Positions 1 through 4,847 of a stretch of DNA of 22,560 nt are shown in pieces. A model generated the notes under the pieces. The model was not told the origin of the DNA. It was given only the letters and a program-made list of their open reading frames with translations, and did not search any database. Source of the DNA: an uncultured Senegalimassilia sp. (GTDB lineage: Bacteria > Actinomycetota > Coriobacteriia > Coriobacteriales > Eggerthellaceae); the NCBI RefSeq assembly GCF_934632265.1, contig NZ_CAKTYH010000019.1:1-22560 (forward strand), written 5' to 3'. The translations under genes were made by a program, and so were the position numbers. Positions within the stretch are counted from its first letter, which is position 1. Every line of letters starts with the position of its first letter.

Positions 1-1
1 C

Positions 2-556
2 AACTGCCTCATCCAAATCAACGGCGGCTATCTGGTGGTCGATTCCGTCGGCGATGCCATCGACAGCAACGGCAACGTCGAGGTGACGGGCGGCGTGCTG
101 CTGGTCTCCGGGCCCACCAGCGACGGCGACGGCGCGTTCGACTACGACGGCAGCGCGACCGTCAGCGGCGGCGCCGTGCTCATGGTCGGTTCCACGGGCA
201 TGGCGCAAAGCTTCACCGGCGGCACGCAGGCCTTCGCCATGACCTCGGCAAGCGGCGAGGCCGGCCAGAGCGTATGCGTGGTCGACGGCAGCGGCAACGT
301 GGTGGCGTCGCTCACGGCCACGAAGCGCTTCGGCATGGTGCTGGCGTCCGGCCCCGCTTTTGCGGAAGGCGGTGAATACACCCTGGTCATCGGCGGTGAG
401 GTGGCGAATGCCAACGCCGACGGCTACACGGATTCCGGCACGGTGAGCGGCGGCAGCGAGACCTCCGTCACGGCCAGCTGCACAGCGTCCGCAGGCATGG
501 GCGGAGCCAGCGGCATGGGCGGCATGGGCGGCCCGGCCGCAGGCGGCGGCAAGTAA
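2..556 (+). CDS. C-terminal part of a Cthe_2159-type carbohydrate-binding surface protein (5' truncated)
   Basis: The reading frame is open from the first bases of the window, so the true start lies outside it. The visible 184 residues begin NCLIQINGGYLVVDSVGD and continue with repeated short beta-strand turns of the type GDAIDSNGNVEVTGG. This is the pattern of the carbohydrate-binding Cthe_2159 family, whose founding member is a right-handed beta-helix that binds acidic plant polysaccharide. The tail is a Gly/Met-rich run (GMGGASGMGGMGG) ending GGGK, which is common in this family and looks like a flexible extension. There is no visible sorting signal or C-terminal membrane segment. A hairpin follows 20 bases after the stop. 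The family call rests on motif recognition; substrate is unknown. Confidence 0.7.
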   Translation, partial: NCLIQINGGYLVVDSVGDAIDSNGNVEVTGGVLLVSGPTSDGDGAFDYDGSATVSGGAVLMVGSTGMAQSFTGGTQAFAMTSASGEAGQSVCVVDGSGNVVASLTATKRFGMVLASGPAFAEGGEYTLVIGGEVANANADGYTDSGTVSGGSETSVTASCTASAGMGGASGMGGMGGPAAGGGK

Positions 557-576
557 GAGATCCGGACCCGACAGGA

Positions 577-611
577 GCCTCCGTCCCCAGGTGACACTCG
601 GGGACGGAGGC
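577..611 (+). terminator. Stem-loop after the carbohydrate-binding protein gene
   Basis: A perfect 12-bp stem (GCCTCCGTCCCC at 577-588 with GGGGACGGAGGC at 600-611) encloses an 11-nt loop, beginning 20 bases after the stop. The following bases TTATCTGTCAAGTTTT are only moderately T-rich, so termination may be partial. The right half also belongs to a possible REP-like element at 592-621. Confidence 0.55.
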
Positions 612-621
612 TTATCTGTCA
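592..621. repeat. Possible REP-like element (TGACA ... GGGGACGG ... TGTCA)
   Basis: The segment starts with TGACA, contains GGGGACGG, and ends with TGTCA, giving 5-bp terminal inverted repeats. It resembles the dispersed element TGACAC-N-TTGGGGACGGTTC...TGTCA seen in many genomes, often associated with IS200-like/REP transposases. A related core, TTGGGGACGGTTCC, occurs alone at 3844-3856. This is recalled similarity, not a database match. Confidence 0.3.
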
Positions 622-766
622 AGTTTTCCCTTGCTCGTCCCCGCCAACCGCTCTCGTGGTAGTTGGCGTTGCGCTTGGTCGGGCGGATAACCCTCCGTCC
701 TCATGTGTCCGTGTCGGGGCTTCGGCGTGCCGCCGTTTGCGGCGGGGGTTTGCGGAGTTCTCAAGC

Positions 767-784
767 ACTCCACCATGATGGAGT
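767..784. promoter_or_regulatory. 18-bp palindrome overlapping the probable -10 of the TrpR-like gene
   Basis: ACTCCACCATGATGGAGT is a two-fold palindrome with 8 of 9 pairs matched. Its last base is the first base of TACAAT (784-789), a good -10 hexamer upstream of the YerC-type repressor gene at 829. A repressor bound here would block that promoter. Autoregulation is known for TrpR itself, so self-control is a reasonable inference. No convincing -35 was seen. Confidence 0.4.
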
Positions 785-828
785 ACAATGAATGCAAAGG
801 ACCCGGTGAATCGGAAAGGCGATGCCGA

Positions 829-1128
829 ATGAGCGAGCTGAGAACCCCCGAGGTGGAGGATCTGCTGACCGTTTTCTCAAAAATCCAGGACAAGGACGAC
901 ATCTTCCTGCTGCTTGAAGATCTGTTCACCATCCGCGAGATCCGCGAAACCTCGCAGCGCCTGGCAGTTGCGCGCCAGCTCGACGCCGGCAACTCGTACG
1001 CCTCCATCGAGAAGGCCACGGGCGCGTCGGCAACCACCATCGCGCGCGTGTCGAAGTGCCTGAGCTACGGCGCCGGCGGCTACACCATGGCGCTCAACAT
1101 CCTCGACGATGCCCGCAAAGGGAAGTAG
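829..1128 (+). CDS. YerC/YecD-type TrpR-family transcriptional regulator
   Basis: This 99-residue all-helical protein matches the YerC/YecD branch of the TrpR repressor superfamily in length and sequence. The N-terminal half (TPEVEDLLTVFSKIQDKDD, then FLLLEDLFTIREI) is the dimer-forming part, and SQRLAVARQLDAGNSYASIE with TGASATTIARVSKCL is the helix-turn-helix. Family members bind operator DNA; YerC and its relatives have no firmly assigned effector that I recall. An in-frame start lies upstream at 703, but ATG 829 is chosen because the conserved family sequence starts there and GGAAAGG lies about 10 bases before it. The gene stands alone, convergent with the NUDIX gene, with a shared terminator between them. 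The palindrome at 767-784 suggests autoregulation. Confidence 0.88.
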   Translation: MSELRTPEVEDLLTVFSKIQDKDDIFLLLEDLFTIREIRETSQRLAVARQLDAGNSYASIEKATGASATTIARVSKCLSYGAGGYTMALNILDDARKGK

Positions 1129-1168
1129 GTCTCGCGCCCGTCGCGAGCTTATCGATACGGCTGTCTCG

Positions 1169-1202
1169 AGCCCGCCGTCCTCGTTCGAGGGCGGCGGGCT
1201 TT
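1169..1202. terminator. Bidirectional terminator between yerC-like and NUDIX genes
   Basis: A 13-bp GC-rich stem (AGCCCGCCGTCCT at 1169-1181, AGGGCGGCGGGCT at 1188-1200, one G-T pair) with loop CGTTCG lies between two converging genes, 40 bases after the plus-strand stop and 26 bases after the minus-strand stop. It is flanked by short T- or A-containing runs on both sides. Confidence 0.65.
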
Positions 1203-1226
1203 CGCGTTCCGACCGTAAAGTGCGGG

Positions 1227-1931
1227 CTACTTCGCGTTTCGCGCGAAGATCTCCAGCACCAGTTGCAAACGGGTGCCCAGCGGCAAGGGGTTCTGCTTGA
1301 GGAAGCGCGGCACCTCGCGAAGCGGCAGCGTGAACACCTCGATAAGCTCGCCGTGCTCGGGATGAGCTGCTTCGTCCTTCTCCACCTGGGCGAACACCGT
1401 TTGCACGCTTTCGTCGCTCATGCCGGTGGACGAATGCCCGGCCTGCGGCAGCAGCTCCACGGCGCCTTCCGGGATGTCGGTGCGCAGGCCGTAGCCCGTT
1501 TCCTCGCGCAGCTCGCGGTCCACGGCGACGGGCAGGTCCTCGCCGGGTTCCACCAGCCCCGCGGGCAGGCCAACCACCCAGCTGTTCAGCGGATAGCGGA
1601 ACTCGCGGATGAGCACCAGGTTGCCGTCGCGCGTGATCGGCACGATGGACACGGCGTCGGCGGTACGCTTGCCGCTGGCGCCGGCCGCCTGCTCTGCCGC
1701 GGCGACGGCGGCGGCGCCGAAATCTTCCGCGCCCTCGTCGATGGCCGCGATGGCCGTGTTGCTGCGCGCTTCAAGGCGCGCCAGCTCGGCGCGGTACGCT
1801 TCCAGGCCCTTGCGCGAGGCCGCTTCATATATGTAGTCGCTGCCGTCGGGCAGCACGTACGTGAGAATGTATTTCTTGATCCAGCCGTCGGATACTTGCT
1901 CGATGTGCTTCAGCTGCGGGGTTTCGCGCAT
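1227..1931 (-). CDS. NUDIX hydrolase, ADP-ribose pyrophosphatase-like
   Basis: The 234-residue protein contains a complete Nudix box reading GLVEPGEDLPVAVDRELREE followed by TGYG, with every signature Gly, Glu, Arg and Gly in place. It should bind divalent metal and split a nucleoside diphosphate linked to another moiety. Flanking sequence such as LIREFRYPLNSWVVGLPAG before the box is typical of the ADP-ribose/nucleotide-sugar pyrophosphatase branch, so housecleaning of ADP-ribose is the best guess. The frame extends to 1994, but the start at 1931 is preferred: MRETPQLKHIEQ follows AGAAAGGA with normal spacing. An Ala-rich insertion (GAEDFGAAAVAAAEQAAGAS) sits between the N-terminal domain and the Nudix fold. 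Substrate cannot be fixed from sequence. Confidence 0.88.
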   Translation of the reverse strand: MRETPQLKHIEQVSDGWIKKYILTYVLPDGSDYIYEAASRKGLEAYRAELARLEARSNTAIAAIDEGAEDFGAAAVAAAEQAAGASGKRTADAVSIVPITRDGNLVLIREFRYPLNSWVVGLPAGLVEPGEDLPVAVDRELREETGYGLRTDIPEGAVELLPQAGHSSTGMSDESVQTVFAQVEKDEAAHPEHGELIEVFTLPLREVPRFLKQNPLPLGTRLQLVLEIFARNAK

Positions 1932-2170
1932 GACGGGTTCCTTTCTGTCGATTAACGACATGGTAGCGCAAGCGCGGGCGCCCTTGCGCGGCACGCGCGG
2001 CGGAGCGGGGAAGCGCTGTTGCGGCGAGCGGCGGCAGGCCCTGTTGGGCGGCGGAGCGGGGAGGCGCAGGCTTGGTTGGGCGGCGGGTCCGGATGGGGCG
2101 CGTGCACGTCAGGCGTCGGGCTCGATCGCGCAGCGAGCGGATTTGCGCCCGAGCGCTTCCCCGCCTAAAC
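1932..2170. other. Gene-free GC-rich stretch upstream of the hairpin array
   Basis: This segment carries the upstream region of the minus-strand NUDIX gene. It contains an imperfect direct repeat built on GGCGGAGCGGGGA (about 2000-2012 and 2050-2062); each copy can form a very short GCG/CGC hairpin with GGGA in the loop, so these may be degenerate relatives of the downstream array. Open frames here are low-complexity Arg/Gly/Ala shadows with no recognisable protein. Confidence 0.4.
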
Positions 2171-2398
2171 GCAGGACCGCCGGGGTGGGAAGCCGCGGCG
2201 GTCCTCTGCGATGCGGGGAGGGAGACCCCGCGTTGGGTTTCGCTGCCTCGGGATGGGAGACGAGGCAGCGAGGCGGCGCCGATGGGAAGACGGCGCCATG
2301 GGAATCGGCGGGGTGCGGGCGGGAATCCCGCGCCCCGCGTGCCGGGCGGGAGTGGGAGACTCCGCCTGGCCGGATTGCGGATGGGAGAGCGCGATCCG
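2171..2398 (+). ncRNA. Candidate structured RNA: seven hairpins in a row with GGGA in each loop
   Basis: The plus strand folds into seven adjacent hairpins. Stems and loops are: 2174-2182/2196-2204 (loop holds TGGGAAG); 2211-2218/2226-2233 (AGGGAGA); 2241-2250/2261-2270 (GGATGGGAGA, perfect 10-bp stem); 2275-2281/2291-2297 (ATGGGAAGA); 2310-2319/2327-2336 (CGGGAAT); 2341-2349/2362-2370 (contains GTGGGAGAC); 2371-2379/2390-2398 (GATGGGAGAG). Stem sequences differ while the loop core GGGA is kept. An alternative small hairpin, 2294-2297/2307-2310, also shows ATGGGAATC. Imperfect pairs (2212-2232, 2314-2332, 2344-2367, 2376-2393) are all G-U on the plus strand and would be A-C on the other, which points to plus-strand transcription. 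Two weaker versions lie upstream (2004-2017, 2056-2067). No promoter or clear terminator was found. The layout resembles CsrA-sponge RNAs, but no function is shown. Confidence 0.55.
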
Positions 2399-2449
2399 TA
2401 AAGGGAAGGGATAAGGAACGATTCATATAGTAGGTGCGCCGCCTGAAAG

Positions 2450-2700
2450 AAGCCTTAAAGAAGCGTGAACGCCCCGTGAAGATGCGGCGCGGGCGATGGT
2501 CTCGAGGCTGCGCGATGCTTGGGGCTGCTCGCCGCTCCGCGTGATGCTTGCGGGCTGCTTGCCGCCCCGCGCTTCGCTTGCCGCTCGGCTTTCGGCGGTC
2601 GCGCGGTTTGCGGCCCCGCCGCCCGATGCTCGTCGCGCGGCTTTCGGTTTCCCTTCACCCCTCAAGTTCCCGCATCGTGACGCGAAAATGACGCGAAGGT
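2450..2700. other. Gene-free stretch with imperfect GC-rich repeats
   Basis: Between the hairpin array and the Hsp20 promoter there is no convincing coding frame. The sequence contains imperfect repeats of GGCTGCTCGCCGCTCCGCG and GGCTGCTTGCCGCCCCGCG (about 2521-2572), with GATGCTTG recurring beside them. The frames through it encode low-complexity Ala/Ser/Arg peptides, as expected from repeated GC-rich DNA. Confidence 0.35.
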
Positions 2701-2706
2701 AACGCG

Positions 2707-2733
2707 TTAGCACTCTCACTTGCAGAGTGCTAA
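2707..2733. promoter_or_regulatory. CIRCE operator (HrcA binding site)
   Basis: TTAGCACTC-N9-GAGTGCTAA is an exact match to the CIRCE consensus, the operator of the heat-shock repressor HrcA; the arms extend by three further paired bases on each side. It overlaps the -35 box of the hsp20 promoter, so HrcA would block polymerase directly. Confidence 0.95.
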
Positions 2734-2748
2734 CGCAGGGTCTATAAC
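2720..2748 (+). promoter_or_regulatory. Housekeeping promoter of hsp20
   Basis: A -35 TTGCAG (2720-2725) and a -10 TATAAC (2743-2748) are separated by exactly 17 bp. The -35 lies inside the CIRCE element. Transcription from about 2755 would give a leader of roughly 200 nt before the Hsp20 start. Confidence 0.75.
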
Positions 2749-2754
2749 GATAAC

Positions 2755-2958
2755 TGTTCAAAGGAACGGCCCCTGAACGGGGCCGCAACGAAAGCAACCG
2801 AAACGGCGGCGGAACAACCTGCCGGCCCGTTCGCAAGCTTGACGGCCGTTGCGCAATGCGGCGCAACAGCCCGCCTGGCAAGCGAATCGGGCAAGGCGCC
2901 CGACCGGGGATCGGCCGGCGCCGGGCAGCACGCTTCGCCCCAAGAAACGGAGATGACG
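2755..2958 (+). other. Long structured 5' leader of hsp20
   Basis: The predicted leader holds a clear hairpin at 2767-2785 (CGGCCCC, loop TGAAC, GGGGCCG) and a GC-rich foldable segment around 2895-2925 with GGCGCC arms. No T-run follows the first hairpin, so it is not an obvious terminator. Small heat-shock genes often carry RNA thermometers; whether the GGAG at 2949-2952 is masked cannot be judged by eye. Confidence 0.35.
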
Positions 2959-3402
2959 ATGATGTCCATGTTGGTACCCCGCTCTAATCGCTTCTTTAAC
3001 GACCTTATGACCGACCCGTTCGACAACTTCTTCGGCACCATGGCGGCGCCGAGCGTGAAGACCACGCCGAACCTGATGCGCACCGACATCCGCGAAACCG
3101 AGAACGGTTTCGAGCTGACCATCGACCTGCCGGGCTTCGACAAGGAAGGTGTGCAGGCCGAGCTGAAGGACGGCTACCTGACCGTCACGGCCGAAACCAA
3201 GCAGGAGACCGAGGATAAGAAGGGCACCTACGTGCGCCAGGAGCGCTTCAGCGGCAAGTGCAGCCGTACCTTCTACGTCGGCGACGACATCGAGGAAGGC
3301 GACATCAAGGCCAAGTTCGACAACGGCACCCTGCAAATCGACGTGCCGAAGAAGATCGCCAAGCCCGAGCCCGAAACCTCGCGTTCCATCTCAATCGACT
3401 AG
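2959..3402 (+). CDS. hsp20: Small heat-shock protein, Hsp20/alpha-crystallin family
   Basis: This ATP-independent holdase binds unfolding proteins in the cytoplasm. The 147-residue product has the usual Hsp20 layout: a short hydrophobic N-terminus (VPRSNRFFNDLMTDPFDNFF), an alpha-crystallin domain from about residue 38 (MRTDIRETENGFELTIDLPG, then GYLTVTAE and QERFSG), and a C-terminal tail. The A-x-x-x-G-x-L signature appears as KAKFDNGTLQIDVPK. The frame is open further upstream, but that part is not conserved-looking. The SD GGAG ends at 2952, directly against ATG 2953, so ATG 2959 (or 2962) is preferred. A CIRCE site and consensus promoter lie upstream and a terminator follows, so it is a single heat-inducible transcription unit. 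Confidence 0.93.
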   Translation: MMSMLVPRSNRFFNDLMTDPFDNFFGTMAAPSVKTTPNLMRTDIRETENGFELTIDLPGFDKEGVQAELKDGYLTVTAETKQETEDKKGTYVRQERFSGKCSRTFYVGDDIEEGDIKAKFDNGTLQIDVPKKIAKPEPETSRSISID

Positions 3403-3519
3403 CCGGGTCGAGCGCATTCAGTCGATCGCGAGCGCTGCTTGCCTTGACGCGGTTCGCAGTTCCTGGTTGACGACCCTTCGGTCCCCCTGAACCTTTTCTC
3501 AACTCTCGCCTCCTTACAG

Positions 3520-3556
3520 AAAGCCCCGTCGCGGTACACCCGCGGCGGGGCTTTCC
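3520..3556 (+). terminator. Terminator of hsp20
   Basis: A 15-bp stem (AAAGCCCCGTCGCGG at 3520-3534, CCGCGGCGGGGCTTT at 3540-3554, one U-G pair on the plus strand) with loop TACAC follows the gene by 117 bases. The stem's own 3' end supplies a TTT run. Confidence 0.75.
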
Positions 3557-3627
3557 GCGTTTCGGGTGCTGTTTTGCGGCTTCCTGCCGCTTTTAGGGGC
3601 GCTTGAAGGGGTCGCGCTGACCCAAAG

Positions 3628-3758
3628 GGCGATACGTCTGCGTTTGAATGGGGTTGCGCCGAGTATAGCGAGTCTGCAAAAACGCGTTTGCCCAGGTGAG
3701 AAGCTTGCGCCATTTGGCTTATACCAGGCAATCCATCCTCAAGCGCAGACGTATCGCC
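3628..3758. repeat. 20-bp inverted repeat bounding a 131-bp segment
   Basis: GGCGATACGTCTGCGTTTGA at 3628-3647 pairs with TCAAGCGCAGACGTATCGCC at 3739-3758, 19 of 20 positions matching; the remaining pair is U-G on the plus strand. The 91 bases between contain no gene. It could be the stem of an RNA, the ends of a small non-autonomous element, or a cruciform site. Long perfect arms at this distance are unlikely by chance. Confidence 0.6.
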
Positions 3759-3983
3759 TCTTAGCGGAGCCTGCGTTGCATTCGCTGCCGGATAGGCGCT
3801 CTCGCGACCGTGCCAACCTCGCATTTTCCGACTTCGGGACGCTTGGGGACGGTTCCTTAACGGTCGCATGGGGGATGCCGAGGGCGTATGCTTTGCGGTC
3901 GCATGGGGGATGCTCGGGGTCGCCTAAGTGTCCGTTCGAAACCTTCAATCCATTCTATACCCCGCTCTCACCTGGGTAAACGC
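3684..3983. repeat. Second, interlocking 17-bp inverted repeat
   Basis: GCGTTTGCCCAGGTGAG at 3684-3700 pairs with CTCACCTGGGTAAACGC at 3967-3983, 16 of 17 matching, the remainder being G-U on the plus strand. Its left arm sits inside the loop of the 3628-3758 repeat and its right arm overlaps the palindrome at 3974-3994, so the three structures compete or form a pseudoknot-like arrangement. Confidence 0.5.
3861..3913. repeat. Two 18-bp direct repeats, 35-bp period
   Basis: CGGTCGCATGGGGGATGC occurs at 3861-3878 and again, identical, at 3896-3913. Each copy contains a tiny GCAT/ATGC hairpin around a GGGGG loop. They lie within the gene-free 3561-4238 stretch. Confidence 0.6.
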
Positions 3984-3994
3984 AAAGTTTACCC
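3974..3994. promoter_or_regulatory. Perfect palindrome upstream of the cytochrome/flavoprotein operon (operator candidate)
   Basis: GGGTAAAC-N5-GTTTACCC (spacer GCAAA) is a perfect 8-bp inverted repeat with spacing usual for a dimeric regulator. It lies 244 bases before the cytochrome start. The adjacent LuxR-type gene is a candidate binder, but nothing in the sequence proves this. It could instead be the top of a larger RNA stem. Confidence 0.4.
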
Positions 3995-4238
3995 CGCGGG
4001 GGTACTAGGCGTGCGCGCCTATGCGGGCGCATGATGTGCGCGTTGGGTGGGGCCGTGGAGGGCCCCGCGGCAAGTCCGGCGGGTGGGGCACGGCGCAGCG
4101 CATCGCTTCCGCCAGCATGCGGCCGCCGTCCGGTTGCAGGTGCTGGTGCGCGGCCGCTATCCGGTCGCAGGTGTACCCCTCGAGTGTCGTCGCACCCGCC
4201 GGACTTGCCGAAGGTCTCAAAGAAAAGGAGAGGAACGA
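3995..4238. other. Upstream region of the reductase operon, no gene seen
   Basis: This 244-base GC-rich segment precedes the cytochrome gene. It contains CCCCGCGGGG (3992-4001) and a weak TACTAG -10-like string at 4003-4008, with no matching -35. The only solid signal is the SD AAAAGGAGAGG just before the start codon at 4239. Confidence 0.35.
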
Positions 4239-4847
4239 ATGGCTGAAGACGAGAAGTTCTCCCAGCCCGGTGAGGACGCGCAAGCGCCTTCCCCGAAGCG
4301 CAAGGCCAAGCGCAGCTGGATCATCGGCGGCGTCGTGGCCGCGGTGATCGTGGTGGCGGGTGCAGGTTTCTGGGTGTGGCACGAGACGCCCAGCTTCTGC
4401 AACGCCATCTGCCATAGCCCCATGGACAGCTACGTGGACACGTACTACAGCGGCGACCAGGGCATGCTGGTGACCGCGCACGCCGAGGCGGGCAACAACT
4501 GCCTGAGCTGCCATGAGCCTGTGATCACCGAGCAGGTGGGCGAGGCCATGAAGTGGGTCTCCGACGACTATCCCATGACCGCCGACGGCACGAAGCTGGC
4601 CGAGGGCGCTGAAATGGCCAGCGAGGAGTTCTGCGCCAAGAGCGGTTGCCATGACATGGACGACGTGGTCGCCAACACCTGGGGCTTCGATGGCAACGGC
4701 GAAAACTTTAACCCGCACAGCAGCCACCAGGACCTGGCGCTTGAGTGCGGCGACTGCCACAAGGCTCACGAGAAGAGCGTGCTCATGTGCAACCAGTGCC
4801 ACAACCTGAACATGCCCGAGGGATGGGAGGCCCCGAATGCAGCATAA
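4239..4847 (+). CDS. Membrane-anchored multiheme c-type cytochrome, NrfH/NapC-like electron carrier
   Basis: The 202-residue protein has a positively charged N-terminus, one membrane helix (about residues 26-47, WIIGGVVAAVIVVAGAGFWV), and an extracytoplasmic domain with five possible heme-attachment motifs: CNAICH (CX3CH), CLSCH, CAKSGCH (CX4CH), CGDCH and CNQCH. The first is followed by SPM, resembling the Met ligand region of NrfH-type quinol dehydrogenases. The role is to take electrons from menaquinol and deliver them to the flavoprotein encoded next, whose start overlaps this stop by 11 bases. ATG 4239 is chosen because AAAAGGAGAGG precedes it; the frame runs upstream to 4047 without protein-like sequence. 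Such cytochrome/flavoprotein pairs are numerous in Eggerthellaceae, the digoxin-reducing Cgr1/Cgr2 pair being one. Whether all five sites carry heme is open. Confidence 0.85.
   Translation: MAEDEKFSQPGEDAQAPSPKRKAKRSWIIGGVVAAVIVVAGAGFWVWHETPSFCNAICHSPMDSYVDTYYSGDQGMLVTAHAEAGNNCLSCHEPVITEQVGEAMKWVSDDYPMTADGTKLAEGAEMASEEFCAKSGCHDMDDVVANTWGFDGNGENFNPHSSHQDLALECGDCHKAHEKSVLMCNQCHNLNMPEGWEAPNAA

Noticed and set aside
2171..2398. CRISPR array explanation for the hairpin run
   Set aside because: The stems are all different and there are no constant-length repeats; only the short loop core recurs.
2109..2881. Minus- and plus-strand frames of 67-152 aa in the 1.9-2.9 kb gap
   Set aside because: Low-complexity Arg/Ser/Ala sequence created by GC-rich hairpins and repeats; no SD and no domain.
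3399..3979. Overlapping frames on both strands between hsp20 and the cytochrome gene
   Set aside because: They run through terminator and inverted-repeat sequence, lack SDs, and show no protein family.
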